From an uncultured Oscillospiraceae bacterium (GTDB lineage Bacteria; Bacillota; Clostridia; Oscillospirales; Oscillospiraceae), in the NCBI GenBank assembly GCA_910587285.1, contig CAJULM010000048.1, positions 1 to 21,400 of the forward strand: a stretch of 21,400 nucleotides of DNA. The letters run 5' to 3'. The notes under the pieces were generated by a model. The model saw only the letters and a list, made by a program, of their open reading frames with translations. It was not told the DNA's origin and made no database searches. Below, in pieces: positions 7,517-15,433 of this stretch (position 1 is the stretch's first letter; each line of letters opens with the position of its first letter). Both the position numbers and the translations under genes were made by a program.

Positions 7517-8679
7517 ATCAGCCGCTCCATGATCCAGACGGGGGCGGAGTTCTCCCCCATCAGGTGAACATCCTCCCGCAGATCGCCGAAGCCCAAGGCC
7601 CGCCAGAAGGCGTGGCCCGCTTTGTTGTCCATCAGGCAGGCCAGACGAACGCTGTCCAGGCCCGCGCCCTTCGCCGCCCCCAGCACCGCCTCCATGATCT
7701 GGCGGCCCGTCCCCTGCCCCCGCAGGGCGGGCGAGAGGAAAAACAGGCCCACAAACAGGGTACGCTCTCTGGGGTAGCCCTCCACCAGGTCCAGCACCGC
7801 CGCGGGCGCGCCCTCCTTCCACATGGCCAGGTAGTGCTTCTGCTCCATCCCGCACCGGGGCGGCAGAATGGCCATGTCCTCCCGGACGGAAGCTGGACTG
7901 GGCTGGGGCCCCTCTATGGCGAAGTAGTCCGGGTCTGTCTGGAGCAGGGCGGCCACGGCCTCCACGTCGCTTTCCGCCACCGGGCGCACCTCCCAGCCGG
8001 GAAGGAGGCGGTCCAGGCCCTCCGTCAGCGGCACGTTGGGCAGGGGGCCCATGGTTCCCACACAGCGGTTGATGGGGGTGCCCAGGGCGTGGAATTTCTC
8101 CTCGTAGTCCGTCATAACGCCCTGAACGCCGTGCTCGTGGAGGTTCCGCGTCACCTCGGACAGCGCGAAGCCCGCCTTGGGGAACTGGAACAGGGACCAC
8201 TCGAACAGGTCGTGGTTGTCGGTCTTGAAGTGGATTTGTCCCCCCTCCCGCAGCACCTTCCGATAACCCCGCAAAAACCCCTCGTGGGTGAGCCGGCGGC
8301 GGGAGTGCTTCACCGACGGCCACGGGTCACAGAAATTGATATAGATCAAATCCACCTCGCCGGGGGCAAAGTACTCATCTAACACAGCGGCGTCTCCGTC
8401 GATGAAGAACACGTTGGTGAGGCCAAGCGCCTGGCATCGCTCCATGGCAATGACCATGGCGTCCGGCACCCGCTCCACGGCCACGTACAAATCCTCCGGG
8501 TGGGCGGCAGCCGTCTCGGCGGTGAAACGGCCCTTGCCGCAGCCCAACTCCAAACGCAGCTTGGCCGCATCCGGCTTGCGCTCGCGCCAACAACCCTTTT
8601 CCGCTGTGGGATCGCCCACCAGCAGCGCTCCGCAAGCATCCATCCGTGAGGTCAAATTTTTCTTCTTTCTCATCCGCAT
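7513..8679 (-). CDS. trmB: tRNA (guanine-N7)-methyltransferase TrmB fused to a GNAT domain
   Basis: A 388-aa fusion. The first ~215 residues are TrmB, which methylates N7 of G46 in the variable loop of tRNAs using SAM. Motif I is LELGCGKGRF (about residue 43), the acidic loop is VERVPDAM, and the catalytic DPWPSVKHSRRR resembles the family's DPWPKxRHxKRR. From about residue 228 (WEVRPVAESDVEAV) to the end is a complete GNAT domain with the acetyl-CoA loop RGQGTG and NKAGHAFWRALGF. Typical TrmB is 210-240 aa, so the second domain is a true extension. ATG 8679 has GAGG 8 nt upstream; an in-frame GTG at 8688 lacks a site. The promoter at 8710-8738 is back-to-back with that of tRNA-Pro. Confidence 0.9.
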   Translation of the reverse strand: MRMRKKKNLTSRMDACGALLVGDPTAEKGCWRERKPDAAKLRLELGCGKGRFTAETAAAHPEDLYVAVERVPDAMVIAMERCQALGLTNVFFIDGDAAVLDEYFAPGEVDLIYINFCDPWPSVKHSRRRLTHEGFLRGYRKVLREGGQIHFKTDNHDLFEWSLFQFPKAGFALSEVTRNLHEHGVQGVMTDYEEKFHALGTPINRCVGTMGPLPNVPLTEGLDRLLPGWEVRPVAESDVEAVAALLQTDPDYFAIEGPQPSPASVREDMAILPPRCGMEQKHYLAMWKEGAPAAVLDLVEGYPRERTLFVGLFFLSPALRGQGTGRQIMEAVLGAAKGAGLDSVRLACLMDNKAGHAFWRALGFGDLREDVHLMGENSAPVWIMERLI

Positions 8680-8709
8680 GAGGCTCACCTCAATTTGTTT
8701 TTCTCAGAT

Positions 8710-8738
8710 ATCATACCATACCCCCTTGCAAAGCGCAA
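8710..8738 (-). promoter_or_regulatory. Promoter for trmB-GNAT operon
   Basis: On the minus strand, -35 TTGCGC (8738-8733) and -10 TATGAT (8715-8710) have a 17-nt spacer. It overlaps the divergent tRNA promoter, so the two may compete for polymerase. Confidence 0.6.
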
Positions 8739-8754
8739 GAAAATCAGTTATAAT
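8726..8754 (+). promoter_or_regulatory. Promoter for tRNA-Pro
   Basis: TTGCAA (8726-8731) and the consensus TATAAT (8749-8754) have a 17-nt spacer. The predicted transcript would begin about 80 nt before the mature tRNA 5' end, so a 5' leader would be trimmed by RNase P. Confidence 0.7.
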
Positions 8755-8840
8755 GTTTTAGCCTGACGGGCCTGAGGCAAGCAATTCCAGGCATTACGGT
8801 TGCCCCCGTTTTCGCAGCTTTATCCATGCAAATCCTATAT

Positions 8841-8916
<76 letters not shown>

Positions 8917-8920
8917 ATGT

Positions 8921-8976
8921 ATGATAATCCGAACTACATTATCCAAGTGGGTAATGTGTTCGGATTTATCATTTCT
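8921..8976 (+). terminator. Long hairpin terminating the tRNA-Pro transcript
   Basis: An imperfect stem of more than 20 bp (8921-8944 against 8949-8972) starts ATGATAATCCGAAC and closes GTTCGGATTTATCAT. It is followed by TTTCT. It begins 4 nt after CCA. Confidence 0.65.
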
Positions 8977-9000
8977 ATTGAAAATATTTTGTAGTTGAAG

Positions 9001-9038
9001 AATAGTAGGTACACCTCGTGAAAGGTGTACCTACTATT
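9001..9038. repeat. Perfect 16-bp inverted repeat
   Basis: AATAGTAGGTACACCT (9001-9016) and its exact complement (9023-9038) enclose a 6-nt loop. No long T-run follows. It could be a terminator insulating the defence-like genes, a protein-binding dyad, or the remnant of an element end. Confidence 0.6.
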
Positions 9039-9053
9039 TGAACATTGGAGAGG

Positions 9054-9082
9054 TTGTCTTACTTCTGTTAGTATGGTATAAT
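9054..9082 (+). promoter_or_regulatory. Promoter for the HEPN-protein operon
   Basis: TTGTCT (9054-9059) and the consensus TATAAT (9077-9082) have a 17-nt spacer. The start codon follows 48 nt downstream, with GGAGG 7 nt before it. Confidence 0.7.
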
Positions 9083-9130
9083 ATGAATTAGTAAAATTTA
9101 GGGGACCACTATCAAAATGGAGGTTCGCAG

Positions 9131-10885
9131 ATGGACGACTTGTTTGATTTTAATCTTTTTCAAACGCCCTTCGTTATAGATAATGTGGAATACATGATAT
9201 TTAATCAGTGGCTTGTTCAAATTAACTCTGGAGAATTCATAAATGGAATTACTCTAAAGGGGAAAAACGCTGATGAGAAATTTTTGTTATTGGCTTTTGA
9301 CAAAGGAAACAGGACTATTGCCCCCATACCCATTAACACACTCAATAGTATTCTAATTGGCATCAAAAACATACCATTTCCAAGTAAGTTGAGCAAATAT
9401 GCACAACTTTTTGAAACATTGCCAGGGAAAGATTATTGTATATCAAAAGACTGTTTTCTTCAACTGTCCAACCAAATATCCGCTCTTGTTACATTGGCAA
9501 CCCAAAATGTTACTAATGAACATATTGAATGTGAAATGATTGAACCTCTAAGGATAATCCCCGATATGTTAGTAATTTCAGCATTTGATGGAATAACAAC
9601 CACAATATATTTTGAAATTCAAAACGCAAGTCTCCAGTTAATTAGACCCTGGGGGATATTATCTAAAATCGCTTTCTTTAGAAATGACAATTTTATTGGC
9701 GAATACTATACTCAAAAATGTAATTCAATAGATGCCTCAACAACATCATTTTTGTGCCAACCTAAGATTGTTTCTATTTTAGAGCGAAGAAAAATGTCCA
9801 GCATAAAATTTGATGGTGTAAATGTTTATGAGTTATCTGACTTTATTGTTTCTTCAGCTGGACTATTAAATTCCGTTCAATTCCCACAAGAATTTTCTCA
9901 ATGTCAAAAATGGTATACAGTCATTATTCCTGTTTCGGGGTTAGAGATTACCAATAGTTTTGGCATGGGGTGTGTCGAGTTTTTTGCAAAAGATAATCCA
10001 GTGATTTTAAAAATTCTTGATTTTGATGAGAATTTTGATAAATATAAGACATTTGCTCTTGTCCACGTTAATAACGAAAAAATGTACTCAGCTTTCCAAA
10101 TTGGCAAACAGCAAATTGAGCAGACCTTAGATTTGTTGATTAACCTTTTAAAAGATGATAGCTTATTTAGTATTCATTCTTTAGGAAATCATTTGCTTAG
10201 CCGTGACGTTGATTTTTTTGAACGAAAAGTTGAGTTAGCACCTTGGGTATATATTGAAACACCGTTTGATAGCGCTCACTTGAGTTATAATTTCCAGGAA
10301 ACTGGAAACCCTGTACCTCTGCAAATTTCCAGTGGTTTTTTAGAACTAATGCCTGAAATTCAAAAGGCAGAATTGTTACTCATAAGAGCAACAGGCACAA
10401 ACGACGAAGAAATTACTCCGCTATTTAACTCTCTAAAATGGATAAGAAAATCTTGGGAAACTAGCAACTTTGAAGATAAAATCATCAATATAATAATTGC
10501 CTTAGAATTTATTGTTTCTAAAGAACCAAACGTTCCAATGATGAGTAAATCTCTTCGTAAAGCTTGTATAAAAGCCATCGAAGAAGTTATTACTAATTTT
10601 GAAGGACTTATAGACTGTAGCCCTACATTTCTTAATGATGTTTCCGAAAAGTTTCATAGGGCATACACAGAAACGCCCTTCATGGTAAAACTCAGGAATT
10701 TAATTGCTAGGCTAGAAATTCCTGTTACTGAAAATGAATACGAATTAATTACATTGGCTAGAAAGCATCGTAATGACATTATTCATGGACGGAGTGGTAC
10801 ATTACTGCCAACCGATGATATTTACAGATTATGTGAGTGTGTGGGACGAATTGCACTTTATAAGATAAATTCTTTGGAGGTGTAA
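9131..10885 (+). CDS. Large protein with C-terminal HEPN (ApeA-like) domain, probable defence RNase
   Basis: A 584-aa protein whose last ~190 residues look like an Apea-type HEPN domain. A helical stretch (SLKWIRKSW...IINIIIALEFIVS, where the ALE resembles the family's conserved helix) leads to the RNase motif Rx4H as RNDIIH at Arg547-His552. HEPN proteins of this kind cut RNA on phage infection, and ApeA is a known anti-phage protein. The first ~380 residues are β-rich and I recognise no domain there; it would be the sensor part. The gene is very AT-rich relative to the chromosome, a sign of transfer. It has its own promoter. The next gene starts 3 nt after the stop, so the two are co-translated. 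HEPN assignment is fairly firm from the motif; the exact family is inference. Confidence 0.65.
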   Translation: MDDLFDFNLFQTPFVIDNVEYMIFNQWLVQINSGEFINGITLKGKNADEKFLLLAFDKGNRTIAPIPINTLNSILIGIKNIPFPSKLSKYAQLFETLPGKDYCISKDCFLQLSNQISALVTLATQNVTNEHIECEMIEPLRIIPDMLVISAFDGITTTIYFEIQNASLQLIRPWGILSKIAFFRNDNFIGEYYTQKCNSIDASTTSFLCQPKIVSILERRKMSSIKFDGVNVYELSDFIVSSAGLLNSVQFPQEFSQCQKWYTVIIPVSGLEITNSFGMGCVEFFAKDNPVILKILDFDENFDKYKTFALVHVNNEKMYSAFQIGKQQIEQTLDLLINLLKDDSLFSIHSLGNHLLSRDVDFFERKVELAPWVYIETPFDSAHLSYNFQETGNPVPLQISSGFLELMPEIQKAELLLIRATGTNDEEITPLFNSLKWIRKSWETSNFEDKIINIIIALEFIVSKEPNVPMMSKSLRKACIKAIEEVITNFEGLIDCSPTFLNDVSEKFHRAYTETPFMVKLRNLIARLEIPVTENEYELITLARKHRNDIIHGRSGTLLPTDDIYRLCECVGRIALYKINSLEV

Positions 10886-10888
10886 CCG

Positions 10889-11791
10889 ATGAGTATATTG
10901 TCCAAATGCGAAGAAATTGGATTGGAATTAAGACAGACAGAACAGGGTCAACTCATTACTAAGTTACATAAAGAAATCCTTCAAAATCCTCCTGAATTGA
11001 CTGTTGAATTTTTCAAGCTTATTAATCATAACTATATAAAGATTCATTTCTATTCGGCTCAACACGCAATAGATATTCTCAAAGGGAATGTAGACCATCA
11101 GACCGTTGGTCAACTTGTAAGAAAAATATTAACCATCGAGGGTCTACAAGAGTTTGCCGATGCAAATATGCCCCTCGGAATATTTGTAGAAAAACTAAGT
11201 TTAGCAGCTTTTACAAATACTGTAAAATATGAGCTGCCTAGCGATATTAGAGCAACTCCAGCGCTAATTCGTCTGTCAAATTCTTTAACTGTTGAATGTC
11301 AAAGGCTTAATTTTGTTCAGCAATTCATTAAAGAGTTTCATACAAGCGTATACTTTAAAAAAGCTATTGAACGATTTGACGAATTGAGTGGAACAATTCA
11401 AATATTGCCATATAGTAAAGAAGATAGGAAGATTATAAAAATACTTCGCAAAGAATACCCAGATACCCCAATTGATATTGTCCATTCTTTGATATGTACG
11501 CTCTCGTACATTAAATGTACAATTTTTGATGCGTTTTATGGTAATCTATTTGAGATTTATGAAATTGAAGATGTGCTTGATATTAAAACTAAGCCTCTAG
11601 ACAGATGCAGATTTATTAAGCTAGTTCTAGTTCCAAATGAAAGGACACTGCCACCCAATCGCGGATGGATATTGAAATTTTATGGCAAAGATGGTATAGT
11701 CAAATACGGGCAAATATTTAATAAACAAATAAAATTTACTCGTGAGAATAACACGGTAACTATAAAGGCGCTCATTCACGACATTCTTTAG
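10889..11791 (+). CDS. Unrecognised protein, partner of the HEPN protein
   Basis: A 300-aa protein that I cannot assign to a family. It looks cytosolic, with no signal peptide or membrane segment. The N-terminal ~200 residues appear mainly α-helical (for example ELTVEFFKLINHNYIK and the LVRKILTIEGLQEF region). A C-terminal β-rich part (CRFIKLVLVPN, GWILKFYGKDGIVKYGQIF) may form a separate small domain. The gene begins 3 nt after the HEPN gene with its own GGAGG, shares its AT-rich composition, and is the second and last gene of that unit. It could be a sensor, an antitoxin-like partner or a second effector. Nothing visible in it shows catalysis, so no function is claimed. Confidence 0.8.
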   Translation: MSILSKCEEIGLELRQTEQGQLITKLHKEILQNPPELTVEFFKLINHNYIKIHFYSAQHAIDILKGNVDHQTVGQLVRKILTIEGLQEFADANMPLGIFVEKLSLAAFTNTVKYELPSDIRATPALIRLSNSLTVECQRLNFVQQFIKEFHTSVYFKKAIERFDELSGTIQILPYSKEDRKIIKILRKEYPDTPIDIVHSLICTLSYIKCTIFDAFYGNLFEIYEIEDVLDIKTKPLDRCRFIKLVLVPNERTLPPNRGWILKFYGKDGIVKYGQIFNKQIKFTRENNTVTIKALIHDIL

Positions 11792-11831
11792 AATAGTACG
11801 TCCCCTAGTCGGGAATATGGGGAGGATGCTT

Positions 11832-12860
11832 ATGGCAACATCAAAATCCATGCAAAAATCCAAAACCGTCAAAAATGATGAATTTTATACGCTTTGGCAA
11901 GACATAGCGGACGAGTTGCCTCTATACCGGGAGCAGCTACGAGGAAAACGCATTCTTTGCCCCTGTGACTGGGATGAGAGTTACGATGAGGCGCTTGTCT
12001 ACAAAGCGGAGGGCTATGTGGCCCCGGACAATTTGTTCAGTATTGGCGGTACGATAAAGGAGATCGACATCGCCCACTCAATGGACAAACTGGAGCGTGA
12101 CTTGGATTCTGTCAAATGCAATTTCGTCAAGTTTCTGGTATCCCATGCGGAGGCTTATGGAATTAAGTCGGTATCTGTCAGCGGCTACGACCCCATGAGT
12201 GGTCGGGGCGTGAAATTTCAGGATGTGGATTACAGCAAGTACGATGTTGTTATTACAAATCCCCCATTCAGTCTGTTCCGTGAATTTATTGATGTCATGT
12301 TCGAGAATAACATCAAATTTTTGATAATCGGTCCTACTAATGCCCTAACCTACAAAGGTGTATTCGGCCATGTGCAGAACAATGAGATGTGGCTGGGCTA
12401 CCACCACCATATGACAGGCTTTTTGTTGCCAAGTGGAGAAATCCTCTCTAAAAGCGATGCCTTGGTACGCTACTGTTGCTGGTACACAAATTTGGATGTA
12501 TCCTACCGGCACGATAGGATGATACTGACGGAAAAATATGACCCCGTAAAAAATCCCACATACTGCAATTATGACGGTATTGATGTGAGTAAGACGGTAG
12601 CGATTCCCTACGATTATGCGGGCCATATGGGCGTGCCAATTACTTTTCTGCAAAAATACAATCCCGACCAGTTTGAAATTATAGGTTCAAGCGGAACCTT
12701 GGCTGGCGATGCCCCTACTGATGTTCCAAAGCAGCTAAAGGGTGGGCCAAGATTCTACATACAAGAACCTAGCGGCAAATATAGACGTTTGTTTGAGAAG
12801 CTCGTCATCCGCAACAAGGAGGTGTATCACGGTGATGATGACGGTTCTGGAACTGTATGA
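11832..12860 (+). CDS. EcoRI-family adenine-specific DNA methyltransferase
   Basis: A 342-aa protein of the EcoRI methylase family (PF13651-type), which transfers a methyl group from SAM to adenine N6 in DNA. The family start KNDEFYTLWQDIADEL (from about residue 15) and the RILCPCDWDES motif are present. The catalytic NPPF is at residues 143-146, followed by NIKFLIIGP. Length is close to M.EcoRI (about 325 aa). ATG 11832 is chosen because GGGGAGG ends 6 nt before it; an upstream in-frame ATG at 11817 overlaps that site. Composition differs from the AT-rich gene 40 nt upstream, so it probably belongs to a separate module. Its 3' end overlaps the DUF262-HNH gene, which suggests a modification partner. 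Recognition sequence cannot be read from the protein. Confidence 0.88.
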   Translation: MATSKSMQKSKTVKNDEFYTLWQDIADELPLYREQLRGKRILCPCDWDESYDEALVYKAEGYVAPDNLFSIGGTIKEIDIAHSMDKLERDLDSVKCNFVKFLVSHAEAYGIKSVSVSGYDPMSGRGVKFQDVDYSKYDVVITNPPFSLFREFIDVMFENNIKFLIIGPTNALTYKGVFGHVQNNEMWLGYHHHMTGFLLPSGEILSKSDALVRYCCWYTNLDVSYRHDRMILTEKYDPVKNPTYCNYDGIDVSKTVAIPYDYAGHMGVPITFLQKYNPDQFEIIGSSGTLAGDAPTDVPKQLKGGPRFYIQEPSGKYRRLFEKLVIRNKEVYHGDDDGSGTV

Positions 12861-13893
12861 ACAGGTTCGAGACGGCAAAATCATCAGCGACATCAGTTTG
12901 CAGCGGGAGATCGTTTACAACCTGGAAAAGCAGCAGTTGGTGATTGACAGCATCGTCAATGGAATTCCACTCCCCGCTTTTTATCTCTGGAAAAATGAGA
13001 ATGGCATATTGGAGGTGCTGGACGGAAAACAGCGCATTTACGCAATTACCCGTTTCAAAGAAAACGACATTGAGTACCAGGGCCGTGTCTGGAAACAGAC
13101 CGAGCCAGAAGTACAGGACATCATTAACCGCTGTGAACTGCCCATCATTATTTGTCAGGGCAGTGAAGAATTAAAACGGGAAATTTTCAAGCGCATCAAC
13201 ACACTGGGAGTTCCTCTGTCCAAATATGAGGTCCTGAACGGCCTATATAATGGAGAATATCTGCGTGGCCTAACTGCCTATGTGGAAAATGACAGGGACG
13301 TGAAACGGGTTCTGGGCCCCAACTCCAGAGGGAAAAATCAATACACAGTTCTTGGCCTTCTCCAAACCTTAAAACGTTTCAACAGCATTGATGAATATGT
13401 CAAGGGCAAACAGGATACCAGCTTTGAAACAGACCAACGGGAAATTGGAAAGTACATTCGCTTTATCTCCGAGGTTTTCGATAAGTATGACTTGTTGGGC
13501 ATACGTTTCTCCCTTGCTATGAAGTATCTGCGTAATGTGGCGATCTGGAAGGAGAACCGGAAGGAAATTAATTCAAAGATTGCACGATACTTAAAAAGTG
13601 ATGACGCTAAGTTAACCGACAAGGCCAAGGAAATTGAGAATATTGTTTTAGCTATTATCAACCATATCCACGTAGATGACAAGCGGTTGTTCTCCCGCGA
13701 TGATAAACTGGAGTTGCTACGTCAGGAACCTAGCGAGGGCGGCAAATACAAATGTGCCATCTGTGGGAGATATTTCGCTGAGGACGAATTGACAGTCGAT
13801 CACATCGAGCCTTGGAGCAAAGGTGGAAGAACGGTCCTTTCCAATGCGCAGTTGCTGTGCAGGCCATGCAATAGCAAAAAATATAATCACTGA
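12832..13893 (+). CDS. DUF262-HNH endonuclease-like protein, putative restriction partner
   Basis: About 353 aa. The N-terminal ParB/Srx-like DUF262 domain shows ISLQREIVYNLEKQQLVIDS and the nucleotide-site motif DGKQR at residues 64-68 (DGQQR in GmrS and relatives). The C-terminus is an HNH nuclease. The first zinc knuckle is CAIC at 308-311, the catalytic DHIEPW starts at Asp323, then NAQLLCRPCNSKK gives the second CxxC and the final Asn. DUF262 is found in GmrSD-type and SspE-type nucleases, where NTP use or modified DNA is sensed. It overlaps the methyltransferase by about 29 nt. AAGGAGG at 12816-12822 serves GTG 12832 or ATG 12835/12838, so the exact start is uncertain. It most likely cuts DNA lacking the partner's methylation; a type IV role is the alternative. 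Confidence 0.85.
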   Translation: MMMTVLELYEQVRDGKIISDISLQREIVYNLEKQQLVIDSIVNGIPLPAFYLWKNENGILEVLDGKQRIYAITRFKENDIEYQGRVWKQTEPEVQDIINRCELPIIICQGSEELKREIFKRINTLGVPLSKYEVLNGLYNGEYLRGLTAYVENDRDVKRVLGPNSRGKNQYTVLGLLQTLKRFNSIDEYVKGKQDTSFETDQREIGKYIRFISEVFDKYDLLGIRFSLAMKYLRNVAIWKENRKEINSKIARYLKSDDAKLTDKAKEIENIVLAIINHIHVDDKRLFSRDDKLELLRQEPSEGGKYKCAICGRYFAEDELTVDHIEPWSKGGRTVLSNAQLLCRPCNSKKYNH

Positions 13894-13900
13894 TTTACGC

Positions 13901-13937
13901 TCAGGCGGACCAGAGATGCTATCCCTGGCCCGCCTGA
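13901..13937. terminator. Terminator between convergent modules
   Basis: 13-bp arms TCAGGCGGACCAG (13901-13913) and CTGGCCCGCCTGA (13925-13937) have one mismatch and are followed by TTCTGTTATTC. It sits between the DUF262-HNH gene and the convergent leftward genes of the integrative element. Confidence 0.65.
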
Positions 13938-13942
13938 TTCTG

Positions 13943-14110
13943 TTATTCGCCTTCTTTCTCCTGCTGCTTTTCTTTCCACTCCCGGAATTCCCTTTGTCCC
14001 TCCTCGCTTTCAAAAAATGCTTGAATCTTTGGGAGCAGGACACGAGCTAGAGACTCCACCTCATGATAAGGAATCCCGGTGCCGTAGTCGTTGGTCTTTT
14101 TCTTCGCCAT
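13943..14110 (-). CDS. Small acidic/charged protein at the end of the rep-ftsK run
   Basis: A 55-aa protein starting MAKKKTNDYGTGIPYHEVE and ending in a strongly charged helix (EFREWKEKQQEKEGE). I do not recognise a family. The start ATG is 13 nt after the FtsK-like stop codon, with AAGGCGG upstream, so it is translated from the same mRNA. The helix with alternating charge could form a coiled coil and bind a partner such as the FtsK-like ATPase or Rep. That is inference from position only. Its short length hides it from routine ORF cut-offs, but its composition matches the neighbouring genes. Confidence 0.7.
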   Translation of the reverse strand: MAKKKTNDYGTGIPYHEVESLARVLLPKIQAFFESEEGQREFREWKEKQQEKEGE

Positions 14111-14122
14111 GCCGACACCGCC

Positions 14123-15433
14123 TTATAAGCTTCCATCCTCAAACCAGTAGGCTTGGAACACTGTCCCGTCTCCGGTGATAAAGCGGCCCCTTGCGTCCTT
14201 GGGTATCTGTTCGGCGGCGTTGGTGTTGTCCAGGATGATTTGAGAAAGCACATTGTCTGCCCTGCCGCACACTCGGAAATCAAGATTGTTCTTGATTTGC
14301 CCTGGAATCACAGCGGCGTCGGGCCGCTGGGTGGAGAGAATCAGGTGCAGCCCAAAAGCCCGCCCCAGCCTCGCTATGATGGACAGTTTGTTTTCAATCT
14401 GTCCCAGCCGCTCCTTGTCCTCTTTGCTTCTGCCTGTCCTGTCCAGCACCTCCGCCACCTCGTCACAGGCGAAGATCAGCCGGGGCAAGCCCTCCCCTGT
14501 GGCCTCGTTGTATGCGTCCAAATTGGGACACCCAGTTTCCGCCAGTTGTCTTTTCCGGAATTCCAGCACCGCCACAAGCTGATTAAGGGTATACAGTAAA
14601 TCATCTTCGGTAAAGCACAGGCGGCATTTTGTATGCCAGACCTTGGGGAAGTCCACACCCCCTTTGAAATCGGCTATGTAGACCTCCGCTCCCTTGCGAA
14701 GCGACTGCATGAGCAGCAGCTTCAGCAACACACTCTTTCCGCTGCCTGTGGAGCCACCCAGCAGGATATGAGGAATATGCGCCAGATTGACACTCACAGG
14801 TCCCGTGAGGCTTTCACCCAGCACCAAAACAAAACTGTCCGGGGAAAGATATTCATTCTTCCAATGAATCAGCGCCGGAAAATCACTTTCTGCGGGAACT
14901 GCATAGATACGGATGATTTTTCGCCCCTCGCCCCAGGCCATTTTTGCTATGGTGATATTCAGAGCGGTTTCCACCTTGGCCCGTTTGTCTTCCCATTCCC
15001 CCAGCGGGATTCCACAGGGATCAAACTCCCATACCGTCAGCCGGGGATTATCTGTGTCCTGTTGCTTGGCTACGAGGACAGGGGCCTCCCCCGCATGGTT
15101 GGTAAGGCCAGCTTTCTGCAAGCCCTCTTTTGCCACTCTGCCACCCCAAGGCGTCCCCATCAGTACCAGGAGCGCCAAAAGGCCCCCTACTGCGTACACA
15201 GGAATTAAAAGGTCAATGGCGGCTCCCAGGACTGGAGAGAATAGTCCGTAGGTGTCCAAACTGAACAGGTGCGCTCGAAGTAGCCATACCAGGACGGCCC
15301 CGGCGAGGTACAGCGCCAGCAGCAGCCCCTTATATGGTGTAGCCTTTGCCGCCGCAAACCCGGCCTTGATACGTCGGAGCAAATGACGGTTTTCTGTTCG
15401 CTTGCTAATGTTGTTTTTATCCGTTTGGGTCAT
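14123..15433 (-). CDS. FtsK/SpoIIIE-type DNA-translocating ATPase (TcpA-like coupling protein)
   Basis: A 436-aa membrane-anchored ATPase. Residues about 35-110 hold two or three hydrophobic segments (GLLLALYLAGAVLVWLL and LLALLVLM). The motor domain has Walker A GSTGSGKS near residue 225 and Walker B LIFACDEVAEV near residue 320. A sensor-like LHLILSTQRPD segment follows, as in FtsK/SpoIIIE and Tn916/TcpA-type coupling proteins. It lacks the FtsK γ DNA-reading domain and is much shorter than chromosomal FtsK. Its ATG (15433) shares a base with the rep stop (TGATG), so the two are coupled. By context it should move element DNA, probably delivering Rep-bound strand to a conjugation pore supplied in trans, because no secretion genes are in the window. 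Confidence 0.87.
   Translation of the reverse strand: MTQTDKNNISKRTENRHLLRRIKAGFAAAKATPYKGLLLALYLAGAVLVWLLRAHLFSLDTYGLFSPVLGAAIDLLIPVYAVGGLLALLVLMGTPWGGRVAKEGLQKAGLTNHAGEAPVLVAKQQDTDNPRLTVWEFDPCGIPLGEWEDKRAKVETALNITIAKMAWGEGRKIIRIYAVPAESDFPALIHWKNEYLSPDSFVLVLGESLTGPVSVNLAHIPHILLGGSTGSGKSVLLKLLLMQSLRKGAEVYIADFKGGVDFPKVWHTKCRLCFTEDDLLYTLNQLVAVLEFRKRQLAETGCPNLDAYNEATGEGLPRLIFACDEVAEVLDRTGRSKEDKERLGQIENKLSIIARLGRAFGLHLILSTQRPDAAVIPGQIKNNLDFRVCGRADNVLSQIILDNTNAAEQIPKDARGRFITGDGTVFQAYWFEDGSL

Noticed and set aside
7061..8323. A 420-codon frame read as one long protein ending in the GNAT sequence
   Set aside because: The upstream part is the out-of-frame shadow of trmB-GNAT. The real gene starts at ATG 7516, overlapping the trmB stop.
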